A DNA stretch of 64,000 nucleotides. Source: Rhyacophila brunnea. Taxonomy: Eukaryota; Arthropoda; Insecta; Trichoptera; Rhyacophilidae. A program made the translations under genes and the position numbers. The stretch covers positions 806,001-870,000 of the forward strand of contig JAGYXB010000051.1 in the NCBI GenBank assembly GCA_022495005.1, written 5' to 3'. Below are positions 48,661 to 60,377 of the stretch, in pieces; the first letter of the stretch is position 1; each line of letters starts with the position of its first letter. Under the pieces are notes generated by a model that saw only the letters and a list, made by a program, of their open reading frames with translations, did not search any database and was not told where the DNA came from.

Positions 48661-51258
48661 GTGATCAAACCTATCTCAACATTTTATCGCAAGGTCATCC
48701 TTTTCAGGGATTTGTTAAAGATAAAATTGATATAATGTAAACACAAGCAGTATTACCTACGTTTATTTTCTCTATCAACACAACTATATACATCTAATAA
48801 TAGTACTATAAGTGGTAAATTATAACGTTTTATTTAATACAAAATATATTATGAAGGAAATTATATATATCTACATATATTTGCATATTTTTTTTTTCAT
48901 TTGTTATCAAAACATTTCACATTTCGCTCGATCTTTAATCTCGATAAATGATATAATATTAATTCAATTATTGATAATACATTATCAGTATATTATATCT
49001 AAATATCGTCAAACACATCTCAGACTTTATTTATGACTATCACAATGTAATTAAATCAGCGTTGACGTAATAACAATGATTTATTTGGTATTGTCGTGTC
49101 TATTATACATAGGTCCTAGGTTATAAATGTAATTGAAATCCGAGATAGAATTATAAATACCTAGAATTCGGGACTAATATTCTTGATTTTGAAATAGGCA
49201 AAAGCATGAAAATATGTTCTCCAACTTTATTTTGTGTTGTAGTTACATGATTATAATAAATATATATAATACTTATGTGAATTTTGTTAATGACAATAAT
49301 CCTTATAAATACACGTTTAATGACATATTTTACTATGATTTAGAAGGTAATAACTAATAAGTTTGATATATACCTATAGTTATTGTGAATCAACTATATA
49401 TTAAGATTGTAGGTAGCTTGGTACAAAAAAAAATAATCATTTTTTTAAATAATATAACATAAGATATCGTCCCTATTGGTATAATGAAAAAAAACAGTAT
49501 TTAAATATTTTAAACAAGCAAAAAAAATAACTTTTTTTAAATAACCGTCTTTCATTGTTAATAAAAAATATACGATTAACGCTTTTATTGTTTCAATATT
49601 TGACGCAAACTTTTGATATTTTGTTAGATATGGCTTTTAAATAACTTCTGAACATTTTTGATACATAACTAAACGGACATTTTCAAGGAAATTCAATATA
49701 TTCATATAATTTTTTGTTTTAGTAATTGTACCCGTATAGGTGATATTAAAACCATCAAATACTTACTTTTTTCTCATATGCTTCTACGTAAAGAAGTCAT
49801 TTAATTATCAGTTACAAAATAATATGAATACTTTGAGCTATCATGTTAATAGTGCTAAAATAGGAGTCCGCTGAAAAGATTGCCGTAAACCTTCATCATT
49901 CTATAAGGTTTGAGCATAAATATGTGAAAAACACTATTAAGGCTAGTGATTTAATTAATCTTTCGCATTGCAGATTCATCTGTACCAAACATAACACTAA
50001 TCACGCGTGTCCCCTGATCTGTCTTTACCTGGGCTACACAGGAGATAAAAAAGGGCTACTATAATTGATAAAAAATCACATATTATATGAGTAATAAACT
50101 AAAACAAAAAAATGGAGAGAGATGCCGTGATCTTTTATTTAGAAACAATGCTACCAACAAAGAGAATATTAATGTTGCTATAATCATCAATTTAACCATG
50201 CTAACATAGTTCTAAAATCTCTGTCAAATATTGGAATACAAATCTATTTATTAATATTATGATTCCCTCAAGAAATAGTCCAAATTATTTGTTCTCACTT
50301 ATTCGAGTAACTAATATGTATTCAAAGTAAAAACCAGCTGATGGTTCATTACGTTAGATAGGAATCGTTAGGTGTTTAACATCAAACTTGTCTTTAATTG
50401 CTTTTTAAATATTATTTTACTTTAACATTAATTATACATAGTATGCACTGTCACCAGATAACGATACTAGTGCGTCGTCTCTGAACAATTTGTGTTTTAT
50501 GCAGTTTCGAGTTAACTTAAAATTTTATTTAATATTTTGTTTCAGTATATTGTGTAAATGGTATAAGATTCCTGAATCCGAGTCGTGCCATCACTTTCGC
50601 TATAATAACCCATCCTACGAACGATTATGTTTTACTTTTTACAAGCTTTCTTTTCAGCATTCATTCGGACGCATCTATAATATTAGTAGATAATTAAATA
50701 ATTTGTGGGGCATATAAACTTTTTAGTTTTATAATTTTTGTAACCTTAAGTTCTTTCAATTTTCATATTATGTTTACTTCACAATAATCCCTACTCATGT
50801 GGCGGTCTTTTCAGCAAATAGGAACCTCCTGTCGGTCCTCTTATACTTTCCAAGGAGTGCCAGATAATGGAGGTATCAGCACCTGAATCATGTTTTAGGA
50901 ATACACGTAGATATTTAATTATATAATGTTATGTGGAGTTATCGCAAATCTAGATTTATCTTATCTTAAGAAACGATTTTCTAAATTTAAGTTAGAATCC
51001 AAATATATGAAACGGTGGTATCTATTTATGGGAAACTCCGACTAACAAAGTCTAATACCGATAATAATAGAGCAGTATCTATTATAAACAGACCAAATAC
51101 TACCACGTATATAGAAACGGGATAACAATGTATATATTTAAAAGGAGAATACCATAAAAGAAAACTTCCGATAAATCAAAATTAGGGTTATTAAACCTAT
51201 TTACTTACCTAAATTATAATTGATTTAAGTTTTGTACTATTCCATTTGAGTCGTTTTT
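48661..51258. other. 2.6 kb with no supported feature
   Basis: Very AT-rich. 50800-50890 is slightly GC-richer (CCTCCTGTCGGTCCTCTTAT) without a recognisable frame. Confidence 0.55.
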
Positions 51259-51294
51259 TGCGACCCAGGTTTCGCCTTATGGCATCTTCAGGCA
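51259..51294 (-). ncRNA. Candidate minimal type-I hammerhead ribozyme
   Basis: Minus strand: TGC (51294-51292) pairs with GCA (51261-51259) as a short stem I. CTGAAGA (51291-51285) fits core CUGANGA. TGCC-ATAA-GGC (51284-51274) forms stem II with one bulged U, then GAAA (51273-51270). ACC-TG-GGT (51270-51263) forms a 3-bp stem III with a 2-base loop, then C (51262) as the cleavage-site nucleotide. Such tiny stem III forms are known from hammerheads of Penelope-like retroelements, which work best as dimers. The bulge and short stem I are weaknesses. Degenerate relatives may be at 13985-14050 and 28880-28930. Confidence 0.4.
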
Positions 51295-51299
51295 CTACG

Positions 51300-53861
51300 T
51301 GCACTCACCAAAAGGTAAATACACACTGACAAGGAATACAATTAATTCTAACTTATATAATAAATTAATACAATAAAGTAGGTAAAAACTTTATCACCCA
51401 CCTATTAAGTCAACAAATTATGAAGTGTTTGTGAAAAACCCCTATCACCAATAATACACTAATTAATAGGTGTATACATCGACATACCCTAATAATAGAT
51501 CAATAAATAAAACATTCAAGAGGACTAAAATCTTCAATACCAGAATTTTAATAGAATTTAAATTCAAATCGCTCAAGTACCTTCGGTCGACAGTATTAAT
51601 AGATACTATTTACCTCTATTTTTTATTGTGAAAATGGTTACAATAAAATATCTTGTAGTTACAAAATTTTATTTATAAACCAATCATTATTTATTAAATT
51701 AATCAATAATATAATGCAGTTACACCATGTATTGACAGTTAACACAATAAAAGGAACCAATCATTGAAAGAATTCGTGTTGCTATAGTTTTATAAAGGCG
51801 TTAACGTATGCTTTTACAATGTCTTTTATCTAAAAGCTATTAACGATATGATAACTAAATGTACGTATTAAGTGTTAAATATATGATATATATTTTTTTC
51901 ACTGAAAATTGTATTACTTGATAGAAAGACATTGTATTATTTTGTCATAAATATAATGTGAAAATAAGTACGAATAAAAAAAATATATTACTCACATAAA
52001 GATAAAATACCAAAACAGTTTAAGGCTGTCCTAGACAGACGCGCGCCTTAGACCATTGACGTATATAAAGACATGACGCGGTAGCAATTAATAGTGCACG
52101 GACAAAATATATGGCGTTTAGTGTATGTACATACCATCCAAATTATTATTTCTCTATTTTCCCACACATAATTTAGAATATACCTAAGAATATTCATTTT
52201 TTTTATATTTACCCCCAAACATCAATTATTTTTGTAATTTATTTTGGTTATTTGTTTACGAAAGCTGAAATAATGCTGTGATTTTTATGAAAATTACCAG
52301 CTATGAATAATTATAATAATGTTATTACAATGTTCAAAACTAAAAAGATGGTGCCTAGTCATTTTTGATTGAGCATAAAAACATACGTCAGATACTCGTA
52401 GCATAGTTATTAGTAAATGTCTGCAAAATTTTACTATTAAATATAATATTATGTCTTAGGAAAAAATTATTTACTTAAATTTGTGTTTATCTCAAAACTA
52501 TTATTTTGTAGCTTCGCCCTTGTCACCCTAAGCCCCCGAGTTTAAAGATGCGTCTTCGGATCCTATTTGGTCCAAGATTTTTTCTAGGATTTAAGAGATC
52601 TTAGTTGTTTTCAAATTATGGATTTTCAATGAGGAGTGCTACATTACTAAATCTTATGTAAATTTAAGTATTGAATAAAAACAAATTAACAAATAATACA
52701 TTATAGCATTTTTATTCAAACTTGTATGCTTTATAGAATATAAATAAACCCAAATTCATGTGATTTTCCCGAATGACTTTTAGTAATTGGTGCAAATAGC
52801 CTTAATATAATAAGTCCGTAAGTATGATTTTGCTTACCTTAAAATGTTGATTATGACTGCGACAAAATAGAAGATTATTGTTACAACGAATATATCTCTT
52901 TTCACACATATAACTTATAAACCATTTCACAATTTGTTTACCAAACAATAAATCGTTCTGCTCCGTGACTGTAAAAATATTTCTAAATTATTATACAATT
53001 TTTGAACAGCTGTTATTTTATACAAGTTAATGAATTGTTCACACTATATTTTTATCTTATTACACTAATTATTGTTTAACATAATATTATCACACTGCAA
53101 GCGAGAAGATGTTTATTAAATCACTTTGTTTTAGAACGATATTATAAAACACGAACTCTTGTATATACAAAGAATGTATCTTATGGCAGTTTTAACTAAC
53201 GATTGTTTGTCATAGAGCGAATTGAATTAATCCAACTGCCGCATCAATTGTTTATCAAGGGAAGAAGCAATTTATAATATTGTCAGTAATATTTAAAACA
53301 GTTTTATTATAAACATGTTATATTTATTTAAGTATACATTTCACGAAACTGTGCACTTCATCAGCTATACATTGAATGTATTGTTACATGATACAATAAT
53401 TATTTAACACAAATGAATTAGTTGATTAAGAAGCTTCAAAGTTTCGTCACAATTTTCGAATGATTTTTTTTTTTGCGGATACGTCAATTTTTTTAAATCG
53501 CGTAAAGGAAATTTAAAGACCGTATTACAAGTATCAATGGTCCGGCACAAACGTTGGCAGTGTACTGTCGATCGCAGTTCTGTACTTGACTCTTTACGCG
53601 GCAAATCAGCGATGTAGGTGCGATCTGATTATATCGTTAGGGACTCAACACAAAGTGGGAGCAGTGAAGTTTTTTTATAAAATTAGTACGCGGAACCATC
53701 AATCACAAACCCTATCGATGGTGACTTTTCCATGTCTAAACAGGTGATGAAAACCATATTTTTAATAATAATTAATTATAGGTACCTACTTATTATCCTT
53801 TAAAATAATTTTCAATATGATATTTTTCTATTATTGAAGCTTTAGATTATAAAATTGCAGA
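51300..53861. other. 2.6 kb with no supported feature
   Basis: AT-rich. No exon or paired ends identified. The motif to its left may belong to a decayed retroelement extending into it, but no coding trace is visible. Confidence 0.5.
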
Positions 53862-54058
53862 TGCGCCCACAATAGCCGAGCGGTAATATGTCGGCGTATA
53901 ATATCATTGGTCTCGGATTCGAATCTCAATCTGGCAAATTCACATGTTATTTTTCAATACGTGTTTGGGCTAATAGGTTGAGCAAGTCGCTAATATACAT
54001 TTCTCATAAAAACAAAAAAAAAACTGTTAAAACAATCTCTATTCTATGGAGGCCCACA
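53862..54058 (+). repeat. tRNA-derived SINE family B, copy 2
   Basis: A box TAGCCGAGCGGTAATATG and B box GGATTCGAATCTC sit at tRNA-like spacing. A body with AAATTCACATGTTATTTTTC, TAGGTTGAGCAAGT and ACATTTCTC follows, as in 45219-45428, and AAACTGTTAAAACAATCTCT near the end. The head is the closest to a tRNA in the window but lacks a complete acceptor stem, so it is not annotated as a tRNA gene. Confidence 0.86.
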
Positions 54059-54812
54059 TGACCCTCTTATGTTTGAACTTGATAATGTAATATACCTAAT
54101 GCAATAAAATTGTGGATATATTGTATGTTGAAGTTATTTATATGTTACAAAACTTAAAGTCGAAAATATACGAGTATAATACCTACTATTTACGACAAAA
54201 TATGTACACATGTCGTAATCAATTGAGTGTCCATACTCGATAACATTCATTGCCGACATTTTTTTCGACCACAATTATTAATTATTCTTCCCGCTCATGA
54301 TTCTTCGATCCCACAATTCTCTGACAGGAAAATTCTTCGTTGCATACCTACACTGAAAAAAGCGTTTTTGATAAAAATGTGATTGTTTTCATATTTTGTA
54401 ATGACATTCTCGCGAATTGTTTTACAATTGTTAAAACTGTTTCGTTTGCGTTTTTACTCGTAGTTATTTTATAATAATTTTTAAAATTTGTTACATAAAA
54501 ATAGCGTTGATAAAATAAATCTTAAACAATACGATATAATAAAAAGAACATATTTAACGAAAGTCACATTTCCGTCAAACTCTTTCTTCAATATACCTAC
54601 GTCTCCAGTTGATATATTTATTAATAGTTTATAAACAGTCTTTCTTTCGGATATAATAATAAGATCTAGAACAAACGAAAAAATATTGAGACTGTATCAA
54701 GTACTATAACACAAAAGGCTAATTTTACTCCCCTTATTAGTGGTCCAATCACTTGGCGTGAGACATATAAATTTATTTTGAAACCTTTAGTTTATACTAA
54801 CAAATTGTTTAA
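54059..54812. other. 0.75 kb with no supported feature
   Basis: AT-rich spacer; nothing recognised. Confidence 0.55.
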
Positions 54813-55154
54813 GGCTATACCTCAGTTGAGGCATGGTCTAAAAAGATCGTGGCTAGGCGATGCGCGGATTGCGGGTCGCGGGTGCAAATGACGCATGCCG
54901 AACGAAATATAATTTGTCATATAAATCCAACATGCGTCCATTTATTGTTCTATTAGTAACAATAATAATATATGCCTTGACATTTTTTTCTTTTTCAAGT
55001 AAATGGGTAACGTTTTTAGTCATCTTTTCACGATTTAAGAATTAATACCCCCGTCGCCATCACGAAACAAATTGAATTTTAATCACACCTCGACGTTCGC
55101 TCTCCGAATGCCAGCGTAGTTGAAAATTATTTGCCGTTTTACTGATGTATCGTC
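54813..55154 (+). mobile_element. TTAA MITE family A, copy 3 (342 bp)
   Basis: TTAA at 54809-54812 and 55155-55158. It begins GGCTATACCTCAGTTGAGGC and ends TTACTGATGTATCGTC. It carries a small extra GCGGGTCGCGGG near 54872 and lacks about 30 bases near the right end, including the ATTACGTCCCAC block kept in the other two copies. Confidence 0.92.
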
Positions 55155-55158
55155 TTAA

Positions 55159-56152
55159 GTATATAAACAAAATACCAAAACTCGGTTGTTATATACTCAT
55201 TATATCCCAAAATAACTATCAAAGCTAAAATTGACTTTGATTCTTATCATCAAACATCTTAATAACCGTTATAATTCAAACATTTATCGTTATCTATAAA
55301 CTTTATTTGAAAATGAACGAGAACCTATTTAGCTAGATTTTAAACACAAAATAATCCAACTGGCAATATAATACAAGAATAAAACTAGCGCGGAATATAT
55401 TTTTTTTATTTGCTGTACAATTCGATGAATGCATCTTTATGAGAAATGGGTGTTCTTGGGTTCAAATAACATAATAACAAGAATTTACAAACCGGCACGT
55501 TACCGCTCAGTCATCGTATGCGGCATATATGTAAAATGATATATTATTTAACATCTAATCGTAGATGTCGATGATAGTTTTATTTTAATTAACTATATGG
55601 CAGGATTTACAATGCATATTCATTGATCTTGGAAATCGATCAAGACGAGTGGATAAACCGAAAGAATAAAGTAGAATCCATTTAATATTATAATTTCATA
55701 CTTTTTCTTTTTGTGTTGATTTTTCCTTATTAATATCAGGTTATCAGATATTTTCAATTCATTAGTTCATTTTTTAGGATTACCAATGATTCATTATTTA
55801 TTAACCACAAATTCTATTTATGAATATTTGCTCATTTATATCAACAAATATCCCACAATTATTAAACCAACGACCATAGTAACTTTACCATCAAAAATGT
55901 ATATATTATTCTTTTAAATCTTCGTTTATTTTTCTGACCTATTATTTATTAAAATTAAATAGTTTGGCGATGTTTGTATCGATTTAAATACTCTAGTGTA
56001 GATTTACTACGGCCATCTAGCGATATAATATGAAAGGATAATCATTATTCACTGTCAGTTTATCTATATTATAAGTGTTTTGAATAATCAATACGTATTT
56101 AAAAACATTTAAAAGGAAAATATTTTTTCCAATACAAAGTAAAACTTAACTC
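55159..56152. other. 1.0 kb with no supported feature
   Basis: AT-rich DNA; nothing recognised. Confidence 0.55.
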
Positions 56153-56275
56153 ATTGACCGCTGACGGTACAGCTGTTGTGCCCTCATTAGGGGGCCAATA
56201 GATATAATTAGCATGTTATTTAAATTTGGTAATTAAATAGTAATTAAATGCCCCCCGGTGAAATAATCAATATAT
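56153..56275 (-). repeat. Second copy of the 120-bp MITE
   Basis: ATAGATATAATTAGCATGTT then ATTTAAAT.TGGTAATTAAAT is the inverse of the middle of 4685-4804. The ends are diverged (CTCATTGACCGCTGACGGTA on the left). Confidence 0.65.
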
Positions 56276-56279
56276 AATG

Positions 56280-57643
56280 GGAATTATAAAATTTGCATTC
56301 GATTACATAATGCGTTAACCTTATTATTACATTTTTATATCGAATCAAGCATTGGTAGGATCATTATACTGAAGCTAAATTTGATATACTTAAATAAAAA
56401 ATCAAATTAAACAAAATTTTATTTTCCATAATAATCGGAGTTTTTTTTAATTAAAGCAATACATTAAATCTGACATGTTCAAAAATTTAAGTTATAAAAA
56501 TTATCATAAAAAAATAAAGACGTAAAAAGTTCAACAATCGCACATTTTATTTCAAAAAAATCATAAGCTTATCTTTCAATATTTATTAGTTGTTTTCGAT
56601 ACATACCTATTAATTAATTAAAACACTATAATATTATCACTCAAATGTATTAAACTGCATATTTCGTGTCACTCGCTAGGTGACCAAATCGTAATGCTAC
56701 ATAACAACACTACCACTGTGCTTCGCCGTAAATCAACAAATAATATAATAGTAGTGAAATTTAATAATAATATTCTTGCCGAAAACACACTTATTTTTAT
56801 TTATTGTTTTATATTATTTAACAAATATTATAGGTATAATAATAATGTTAAAAACACGTCGCGTTCACATTATCACAAGTACTTATCCGTAATGTAACTG
56901 TTATAAATGGGTACCTTTTGCACAAATCATACATTATAGATATCTACATCTTTATATTATTTTATTTTATTTTATATTATATTATGGATCTGATTGAATC
57001 AATAATAAAAATATATTTTTGTAGTATTAAAGAATATATAAGATAATAAATTATTTTACTTTTTTACACTTATTGCGATAAATTTATAATATATTCACGA
57101 AATTTAATAAAGGCAAATTAACATTTATTGAAACCAAAATGTATTTATCTACTCTTATTGTCTAAAAATGACGTCCGTCTTGACAACACTCAAACATCAC
57201 AATGCATATTATTTTGACTTGTCCTTTATATAAGTAGATATAATGCGTCTGTTAAGCTCGGAGAGTAAAACAATTTATTTAGCTCTGCTGTTATCACAGA
57301 TTATAATGATACGCTTTGTTGCCATGATTGTAGCAATTTGGTATTGTTCATTAAATGATTTGAATAATTAACAGAATCACCACTTTAAATAAACACTATG
57401 TGATTTCGATAAACACCGTCATTACATTTTTTTTAAATACAGGGCCACAAACTTTGGTCACATTATTTTCAAGGGGTCTCCGTTTTACTCCGGTCAAGTA
57501 AACGTACAATTTTTTATTTAATTACCATTTATCTAATTAATTAAAATCTAACCATAATAATGCGTTAGTACTTTCAAGGTATAAAAAGGGTAATTTTAAA
57601 TATTTTATTTCAGGATTATCTTACGGAAGACATTTTTACGAAT
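56280..57643. other. 1.4 kb with no supported feature
   Basis: AT-rich, with ATATTTATT-like simple stretches near 56955-56990; nothing recognised. Confidence 0.55.
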
Positions 57644-57651
57644 GCCTAAAC

Positions 57652-58433
57652 CAGATGTAGGCAAACTGCGACCCTAATGTCTTATTTACAATTAACTGTG
57701 GCCTTTTGAATACAATACCAAAATAGTATAATAAGATTAGCCAACACCATACACAATAATGTTATTAATAGGTTGGAAAATACACAAACAAAAAAATTAT
57801 ATACTTATGAAGTATAATTACTAATATAGTAAATAATAACGAAACTCAATCACTGAATCGTAGGCAATAATAAAATTTGTCTATTGATATTGACATATAC
57901 CTAACTATTTAAAATTTATGAAAATGCATTTTTAAATTTAACTATTACATAATATCAACCTATATAATTAGATTTTTACAAAATAAAATACTTTTTTACG
58001 TGCACCTAATTGAATATTTTTGAATGCGGCCTTATTAGGTTACATCCAACTTAATGCGACCTTCCATCGTAAAAAAGTTCCCCACCAATGACTAAACTAA
58101 TAGTTTTGCTTTGTGCGGATAAAACTATGTAAGGTCGAAAATATCAACTTCACAGAAGGGCACGTTTTAAAAGTTACTTAAAATCGGATCAAAGGGAAAG
58201 CTGAAAAAGCTCTAACCTCGCGTGTACATTATCGAGCGGACGAAAGCTCTCAACTTGGAGTCTCATTGTCTTTCCAAAAGGTTGGAAACGTATGCTGTAA
58301 TAGATATTATTTGTGGAAAAAACGTTTGTTCGAAGCTAAAAATTCTGTTTCCAGTTTTTAAAAGAAGTCCTTATCCATTATCATGTTTTTTCAGTATTTT
58401 GTCATCTTACCATAGAAAGGCTCACCACCCCTG
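57652..58433. mobile_element. Non-autonomous hAT element (782 bp)
   Basis: The ends are CAGATGTAGGCAAACTGCGA and, in inverse, CAGGGGTGGTGAGCCTTTCT. The 8-bp flanks are GCCTAAAC (57644-57651) and ACCTACAC (58434-58441), matching at 6 of 8. TGCGRCC words occur near the left end and inside (58025, 58054), as in hAT subterminal arrays. A 70-codon open frame at 58222-58434 reads RTKALNLESHCLSKRLETYA and may be a transposase scrap, but I cannot confirm it. Confidence 0.75.
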
Positions 58434-58937
58434 ACCTACACTATTGGGTGATATTCACATGAAAAAATAAAATGGTAAATATTTAAATGTATTGTAACTT
58501 GAAATCCTCACTTTATCTTATGATTGATTATTAAAATAAAATAAATATATAATAATAGCAGCACGAATTTACTACGAAACAAGATTATCTTTTAATTAGT
58601 AATGTAATTGATTTTAAAACTTACTTACCAATACAATAATAGTACTGTACAATCTTGAATTTATAGTATTATTTATAATCTTGATTTACAATGTACTCGA
58701 GAATAGTTAAAGTTTATTTTGTATGATATAATGTTATACATACGTCAAATAACATTAAATATCAGCAGCTGATTGACCGGTGGTTGGTAGTGGCGACTAT
58801 TTGCGGACCCAACCATTACCGCAGTAAATCGCACGGGTTCGACGCAACCACGCTGCGCGTGCGTACGTTTTGTAGAATCAGTATGAGAAATGCAATTTGC
58901 AAAGTGTAGCAATCACATTTGTCTGTGTCATTACGTG

Positions 58938-59075
58938 GTCAGAGCCATTTGACACGGATAAATGAACGCGATACTCGTGTGTCCCCGTCTGAACGCGCCC
59001 ATTCAGTTATGTGTAAATGCGGAATCTCGCCACGCCGGTGGGGCCACACAAGTGTCCCATGTGAACCGGGTCTTA
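58938..59075. mobile_element. Possible 140-bp MITE with imperfect ends
   Basis: GAGCCATTTGACACGG at the left aligns with right (reverse complement) GACCCGGTTCACATGG, 11 of 16. The segment is GC-rich for the window. Its right end resembles the sequence at the very end of the window (GGCCCGTTTCAGACGGGACA), suggesting a dispersed family. Confidence 0.4.
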
Positions 59076-59807
59076 GTCAAATCAATAGCTACAGATTAAC
59101 CAAAAGATAAACTGTATGGTCCTTTACTTCACTGTAGATGCATTTTATAAAATATCACGTTTATTCCACGTCTTAAGTGGGTTAAAACACAAATTCTTCA
59201 GATATATTTTTGAATATAAAAGTCTATATGACAATCACGAGGAAGCTAATAATTGAAAAAGGAAGGATTTAATTTTAATTTTAAATGATACGTTTACACG
59301 AGCGAATATTGCAAATTAAAGGTTTAACGTAAAACGTTTACGAAACGAAGTTAATAATAATATTAGAGAGTAATAGAGAAAAAAACATCAAAAATAATAC
59401 ATAATAATATATATTATATGTATGACAAAATAATGTACACAAAACTAGGGATCACAAAAATTAAACAAAAATAATAAGTACAAATATAATTTCATTTATA
59501 CCTATTTATTTTCACTCGTAAAACAGTACGATATGCACTCAATACGGACAAAAATAGACTTTAACGAAATATTTTTTGTATTGACATATTGGGAAGAGGA
59601 CCGTGGCGACAAAGACCGATATCTAAAAATTCAACTTCATTCGTATACTTGCGTGAACGTTACATATTATAAGTTTATAATGTGTTAGAAAAAAGGAATT
59701 AAATTTATTCAAACATAACGACATAACACACGTATAATTTTCTAAAAATATTTGTTAGCTACTCGCCCAATCCATTATTGCACTGAATCAATGCATTGAA
59801 AAAACAA

Positions 59808-59862
59808 CATGCGGTTACGGTTTTGAACCCGCAACCCACCGCTAGTATAGTGAGTGAGTATA
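59808..59862 (-). repeat. Possible SINE head remnant
   Basis: The minus strand reads TTGCGGGTTCAAAACCGTAA, a B-box-like word, with ACTATACTAGCGGTGGG upstream. There is too little for a firm call. Confidence 0.3.
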
Positions 59863-59934
59863 AAAAAATATAATAGTTAAGTGTGATAAAAGATATTCAA
59901 AATATATAAGTATAAGGAAGTATACCGAGCAAAG

Positions 59935-60320
59935 CAGAGAGATCCTATTTTAAAGAATTTATAAAACAACATCCACCTAAACTCACCTCACACAAGTAGA
60001 ATATATCTATATCGAACGCAATTTGGTAGAAGGCGTCTATTGTTCTCGCAAGATTCAATTCAAATTTATGTATTCACATATAGTGAATTTCAAAATATGA
60101 CATGTATGTAGGTAGACATAAGTAGTAGGCATTAAAAGAGTATTAAACAAACAAGCAGTAATAGAAAAACAGTATATAGAGTAAACATAAAAAATATTTA
60201 AAAAAAAAACATGGGAATACGCCGAATGAGGTAAGTAGACCCATTTTGATAATTTATAAAATTACATCCACCTAAACTCATCATTACGTAGGTGAAATAT
60301 ATCCGAAGCGATTAGGTTGA
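59935..60320 (+). repeat. Diverged tandem direct repeat, about 297-bp period
   Basis: CATCCACCTAAACTCA occurs at 59970 and 60267, each preceded by a TTTATAAAA word and followed by GAATATATC / GAAATATATCCG and a GAACGCAATTTGG / GAAGCGATTAGG block. Only about 80 bases of each unit remain clearly similar. Confidence 0.55.
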
Positions 60321-60377
60321 ACACAGTTATTGTCCGCCCAATTAGCATTATCAATAGAAGATTATTTCTGCACCAAA

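Noticed and set aside
48463..48664. Mirror-image open frames on both strands
   Set aside because: They are a product of the inverted-repeat element at 48409-48659.
53862..53935. tRNA gene
   Set aside because: The A and B boxes are good but no full acceptor stem or anticodon arm folds, and the sequence continues into a body shared with 45219-45428. A SINE explains it better.
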